Source: Saprospiraceae bacterium (GTDB lineage: Bacteria; Bacteroidota; Bacteroidia; Chitinophagales; Saprospiraceae). From it: a DNA stretch of 7,562 nt. Positions 5,251 to 7,562 of the stretch are shown in pieces. Location: NCBI GenBank assembly GCA_023299965.1, contig JALZVN010000300.1, forward strand, positions 1 to 7,562, read 5' to 3'. The stretch's first letter is position 1, and the number at the start of each line of letters is the position of its first letter. Made by a program: the position numbers and the translations under genes. The notes beneath the pieces were generated by a model, which was given only the letters and a program-made list of their open reading frames with translations, did not search any database and was not told the origin of the DNA.

Positions 5251-5306
5251 TAAGTTGGCTGAGATTGGCTCCTTTTCAACCAAAAGCCATCAACTTAGCT
5301 TTTTTT
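5251..5306 (+). terminator. Orphan rightward terminator
   Basis: TAAGTTG (5251-5257) is the exact complement of CAACTTA (5291-5297). An inner GGCT (5257-5260) may pair with AGCC (5285-5288) if the outer stem gives up its last pair. GC and seven T residues (5300-5306) follow. The polarity fits only rightward transcription, since the minus-strand side has no T tract. There is no protein gene on the plus strand for 3 kb upstream (the last ends at 2146). If real, it ends an unrecognised transcript starting within the 4.7-5.2 kb region. Confidence 0.5.
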
Positions 5307-5427
5307 AACATTTAAATATTGGCGCTTCTAAAAGCTTTGAAGTATACTTGCGATAATTATTCCCATCTTTAAAGAGCATAATAAACTCTGCTTCACATAA
5401 TTATGTATGCCTCATTAATATTTGTGC

Positions 5428-5445
5428 AGTATAGTATACTATACT
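5428..5445. promoter_or_regulatory. 18-base perfect palindrome, possible operator
   Basis: AGTATAGTATACTATACT is its own reverse complement with no loop, the shape of a binding site for a symmetric dimeric regulator. Its right end is 34 bases before the TTG of the promoter at 5480-5509, a usual distance for an activator site. It is purely a sequence symmetry call; the AT-rich content raises the chance that it arose randomly. Confidence 0.45.
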
Positions 5446-5479
5446 AGGCAGCGTTTTCGTTAAATAATTTTGTAAACAC

Positions 5480-5509
5480 TTGTAGTATTAGAATTATCGA
5501 CTATATTTG
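5480..5509 (+). promoter_or_regulatory. Bacteroidota-type promoter for the small gene
   Basis: TTG (5480-5482), a 19-base spacer, and TATATTTG (5502-5509) fit the Bacteroidota housekeeping consensus of a -33 TTTG/TTG and a -7 TAnnTTTG with 19-21 bases between. Transcription would begin near 5514-5517, leaving a leader of about 60 bases before the ATG at 5575. An 8-base inverted repeat, TTTGTGCT (5506-5513) and AGCACAAA (5539-5546), overlaps the -7 box, and GCTACT (5511-5516) can pair with AGTAGC (5546-5551) near the 5' end of the RNA. Confidence 0.7.
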
Positions 5510-5574
5510 TGCTACTATGGTAATCTTGCCAAAGAACCAGCACAAAGTAGCTAGTTGCATCAAAAACTTATTTT

Positions 5575-5748
5575 ATGAATAAGAATAGAAAATCAACAGA
5601 ATCAGCAAATTTGTGTTCCATGAGCTTCCTTAAAGTATTGAAGTCTAGGATTAAGAAGGCAGATAGAACATCTGTTAAATCTCATTCCGAATCTAGATTA
5701 AAAGGCCTAAATGCCTTTAACTCAAAATTTAGAGCATTACCAGGCTAA
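5575..5748 (+). CDS. Small basic protein, 57 residues, unknown function
   Basis: The frame runs from ATG at 5575 to TAA at 5746-5748 and encodes a 57-residue protein that I do not recognise. It begins MNKNRKSTESANLC and ends FNSKFRALPG. By count it has 14 K/R, 3 D/E and 10 S, so it is strongly basic; there is no signal peptide or membrane helix. The middle (SFLKVLKSRIKKADR, 17-31) could form a basic amphipathic helix. That would suit RNA, DNA or ribosome contact, but this is inference. The case for a gene rests on packaging: a good promoter about 65 bases upstream (5480-5509), an A/T-rich leader typical of the phylum, and an intrinsic terminator 30 bases downstream. The same packaging would also suit a small RNA of about 300 bases with an incidental or dual-function frame. 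The frame is below the length cut-off of many gene callers. Confidence 0.55.
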   Translation: MNKNRKSTESANLCSMSFLKVLKSRIKKADRTSVKSHSESRLKGLNAFNSKFRALPG

Positions 5749-5778
5749 TTTGCTTTAAGAAACAACTATCCAAAGACT

Positions 5779-5820
5779 AAACGGCACTATATAGTATATG
5801 GTGCCGTTTTTTATATTTTT
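5779..5820 (+). terminator. Intrinsic terminator of the small gene
   Basis: AAACGGCAC (5779-5787) pairs with GTGCCGTTT (5801-5809), continued inward by TATAT (5788-5792) with ATATG (5796-5800, one T-G pair) around a three-base loop AGT. Six T residues (5807-5812) and a further AT-rich run follow. This is a near-ideal terminator that separates the small unit from the permease gene starting 18 bases later. Confidence 0.92.
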
Positions 5821-5821
5821 G
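5814..5821 (+). promoter_or_regulatory. Possible -7 box for the permease gene
   Basis: TATTTTTG fits TAnnTTTG exactly and lies 16 bases before the GTG start, so transcription would begin only about 10 bases before the start codon. No TTG occurs at the proper distance upstream, because that stretch is the arm of the preceding terminator hairpin. The permease could instead depend on read-through of that terminator. Confidence 0.3.
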
Positions 5822-5837
5822 TGATAGAATCTCCAGC

Positions 5838-7547
5838 GTGAAGAAAATTGATAAACTTCTTATTAAAAATTTCATAGGTCCCTTTTTTGTGGCTTTTATG
5901 GTAGCGTTATTTGTATTGACATTACAATACTTATGGGTACATATTGATGATATCATTGGACGGGGGGTAGGCTTTTTTAGATTAGTCGAGATAGTGGGCT
6001 ACCTATCAGTCTCCTTATTTCCTATGGCTTTACCCTTGGGAGTGTTGATTTCATCTGTTATGGTCATGGGAAATCTTTCTGAAAGATATGAGCTGACTAG
6101 TATGAAATCCGCCGGTATACCCTTAGTAAGAGTGATGGCGCCACTAGCGATGATTTGCAGTTTTGTGGCAGTTTTTTCATTCTTATCCTCCAATTATATT
6201 ATTCCTTTCACCAACCTTCAGTTCAAGTCTAGACTATATGATATCAGAAACAAAAAGCCAACCTTGAATCTAAAAGAAGGCTTGTTCAACTATGACTTCA
6301 AGGGTTTTGTGATATATATCGGTAAAAAAGACAAGAATGGAAGAGATCTAGAAGACGTTATTATTTATGATGAGAGTAATTCTACTTCGCAGGGATTAAG
6401 CGTTACGACAGCGTCACGAGGAGAGATGTATACAGTGGACGATGGGCGTTATTTCGTTATGAATTTGTACGATGGCGGTAGAAATCAAGAAACCAACAAG
6501 CGCTATGTGGGGAAAGACAAAAATTTTCCTTTTGTCCGGACCAAATTTAAGAAGCACAATATGGTCTTTGATTTATCTCAGTTTGATGATAAGGAAACAG
6601 ATCAAGAGCTTTTCAAGAGTCATCAATCTATGATGAGCATTTCTAAATTAAGGACTGCCATAGATTCTCTGGATGTGAAATTAGATGGTCGATATGAACA
6701 ATTGCACAAAAACTTGTATCGTAATTTCTACTTAGAAATGAAGAAGGATACTGCCAATTTTGGGCAGCCTACTTCTACAGAAAAGGAATATTCCAAAAAG
6801 TATGACGCTAAGAATTCCCTAAACAAAGAGGCTCAGATCAAAAAGGATTCGTTAAGAAAGGATAGCACAACGAAAGTTACAACTGCGCCGATCTCAGAAA
6901 AAACCAAGACTACAAAGAGTGTTGCGATCACGACTACGACTCAAATAGATGAGGCAGTAAAGAAAACGAAGTCGAACTTAAAAAAGGCTTCAAAAAATCT
7001 TCGCGTAGAACAAATTTTGGATCAAGATATCAAAGAGTATCCAAATATGGTAGAGACTTTTAAGATAAAGGACCGGCCTCAAATCATTGCCAAAGCGCGA
7101 AATTCGGTAAGAAGTATCCATAGTTTGGCAGCATCTAGCTTCCGAACCTTAGACTCTGAAAAAGAAAAGAAGGTCAAGCATATCTATATTTTGCACACCA
7201 AATTCACCTATGGATTTATCTGTTTGCTCTTTTTGTTTATTGGTGGACCGATGGGGGCTATTATTCGAAAAGGAGGATTTGGTATGCCTTTGTTGATATC
7301 CATTGGCTTTTTTGTGAGCTTTATATTTCTCAATCTTTTATTTGAAAAACTAGCAGAATCATTCGTGTTGCCCGCCGCGGCGGCAGCTTGGATGCCCATC
7401 TTTATTTTACTACCTATCTCCGCTCTCTTGACGTATCAAGCGATGAGTGATAAGCAGATAGTTAGCTTTGACTGGGTGAGTACTTTGATGAATAAGCTCA
7501 GAAATAGATACAAGTGGTTTAGGGTTTTGACCGGAGGAGAGGTATAG
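5838..7547 (+). CDS. LptF/LptG-family lipopolysaccharide export permease
   Basis: A 569-residue inner-membrane protein of the YjgP/YjgQ (LptF/LptG) family. In LptB2FG these permeases extract lipopolysaccharide from the inner membrane and pass it to the periplasmic bridge. Three N-terminal membrane helices lie at about 14-34, 53-77 and 97-120, and three C-terminal ones at about 456-475, 484-502 and 513-535. Between helices 2 and 3, LSERYELTSMKSAG (80-93) is the cytoplasmic coupling segment contacting LptB, with the conserved glutamate at E85. The periplasmic part (about 125-450) is larger than in E. coli, where the proteins have about 360 residues. Some 80 residues (about 310-395) are rich in K, T and S and look disordered. 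The GTG start is preferred because the next ATG would cut helix 1. It cannot be assigned to LptF rather than LptG from sequence alone. The LptB and partner genes are not in view. Confidence 0.93.
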   Translation: MKKIDKLLIKNFIGPFFVAFMVALFVLTLQYLWVHIDDIIGRGVGFFRLVEIVGYLSVSLFPMALPLGVLISSVMVMGNLSERYELTSMKSAGIPLVRVMAPLAMICSFVAVFSFLSSNYIIPFTNLQFKSRLYDIRNKKPTLNLKEGLFNYDFKGFVIYIGKKDKNGRDLEDVIIYDESNSTSQGLSVTTASRGEMYTVDDGRYFVMNLYDGGRNQETNKRYVGKDKNFPFVRTKFKKHNMVFDLSQFDDKETDQELFKSHQSMMSISKLRTAIDSLDVKLDGRYEQLHKNLYRNFYLEMKKDTANFGQPTSTEKEYSKKYDAKNSLNKEAQIKKDSLRKDSTTKVTTAPISEKTKTTKSVAITTTTQIDEAVKKTKSNLKKASKNLRVEQILDQDIKEYPNMVETFKIKDRPQIIAKARNSVRSIHSLAASSFRTLDSEKEKKVKHIYILHTKFTYGFICLLFLFIGGPMGAIIRKGGFGMPLLISIGFFVSFIFLNLLFEKLAESFVLPAAAAAWMPIFILLPISALLTYQAMSDKQIVSFDWVSTLMNKLRNRYKWFRVLTGGEV

Positions 7548-7549
7548 AG

Positions 7550-7562
7550 GTGTCTTTATTAA
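7550..7562 (+). CDS. Possible start of a following gene, cut by the window end
   Basis: Two bases after the permease stop, GTG TCT TTA TTA opens a frame (fMet-Ser-Leu-Leu), preceded by GGAGG at 7533-7537, 12 bases upstream. In Bacteroidota this permease is often followed by a riboflavin-synthesis ribB/ribA-type gene, but four codons cannot identify the product. The call rests on spacing and the purine-rich run only. Confidence 0.25.

Noticed and set aside
1..7562. CRISPR array, tRNA, rRNA, complete insertion sequence, origin or phage genes
   Set aside because: No regularly spaced repeats, tRNA-like cloverleaf with T-loop, rRNA segment or transposase frame was seen on either strand by eye.

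Overview
The window looks like chromosome from a member of the Bacteroidota. The grounds are a LytS-type kinase with a LytTR regulator, an ECF sigma factor with a one-helix anti-sigma protein and two secreted DUF4252 proteins, a cold-shock-domain protein with a lysine-rich N-terminal arm, an enlarged LptF/LptG permease, start sites with A-rich leaders instead of Shine-Dalgarno sequences, and one good match to the Bacteroidota promoter (TTG, 19 bases, TAnnTTTG). A Cytophagales-like marine genome is a guess; the genus cannot be read from the sequence.

Layout. 2-1340 (+): the 3' part of a histidine kinase gene, cut by the window edge exactly at the phospho-acceptor motif, overlaps its LytTR response regulator by 8 bases. 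1341-1558: a 218-base leader region with several inverted repeats and an attenuator-like arrangement. 1559-2146 (+): the cold-shock-domain protein, closed by a strong intrinsic terminator (2173-2210). 2224-2400: a GC-rich, hairpin-forming intergenic block. 4572-2410 (-): an operon of ECF sigma factor, membrane anti-sigma factor and two tandem DUF4252 proteins, with a strong hairpin between the last two. 4573-5837: about 1.26 kb almost free of protein genes but rich in structure. It holds a 220-base element with 14-base inverted ends packed with hairpins, a second GC-rich block related to the first, an orphan rightward terminator, an 18-base perfect palindrome, and a short transcription unit with its own promoter and terminator encoding a 57-residue basic protein. 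5838-7547 (+): an LptF/LptG-family permease beginning with GTG, perhaps followed by another gene whose first codons lie at the window end.

How the genes may work together. The kinase and regulator form a membrane-signal to transcription pair. The sigma and anti-sigma pair probably controls its own operon and releases the sigma factor on an envelope cue; the DUF4252 proteins carry signal peptides, so they are likely its envelope-side output or sensors. The permease belongs to lipopolysaccharide export. No direct link among these three modules is visible.

The most novel material is non-coding or tiny: the 220-base inverted-repeat element (4767-4986), the small gene unit (5480-5820), and the possible switch in the cold-shock gene leader (1470-1543). 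These come from hand reading of base complementarity; no folding, database search or transcript data were available.
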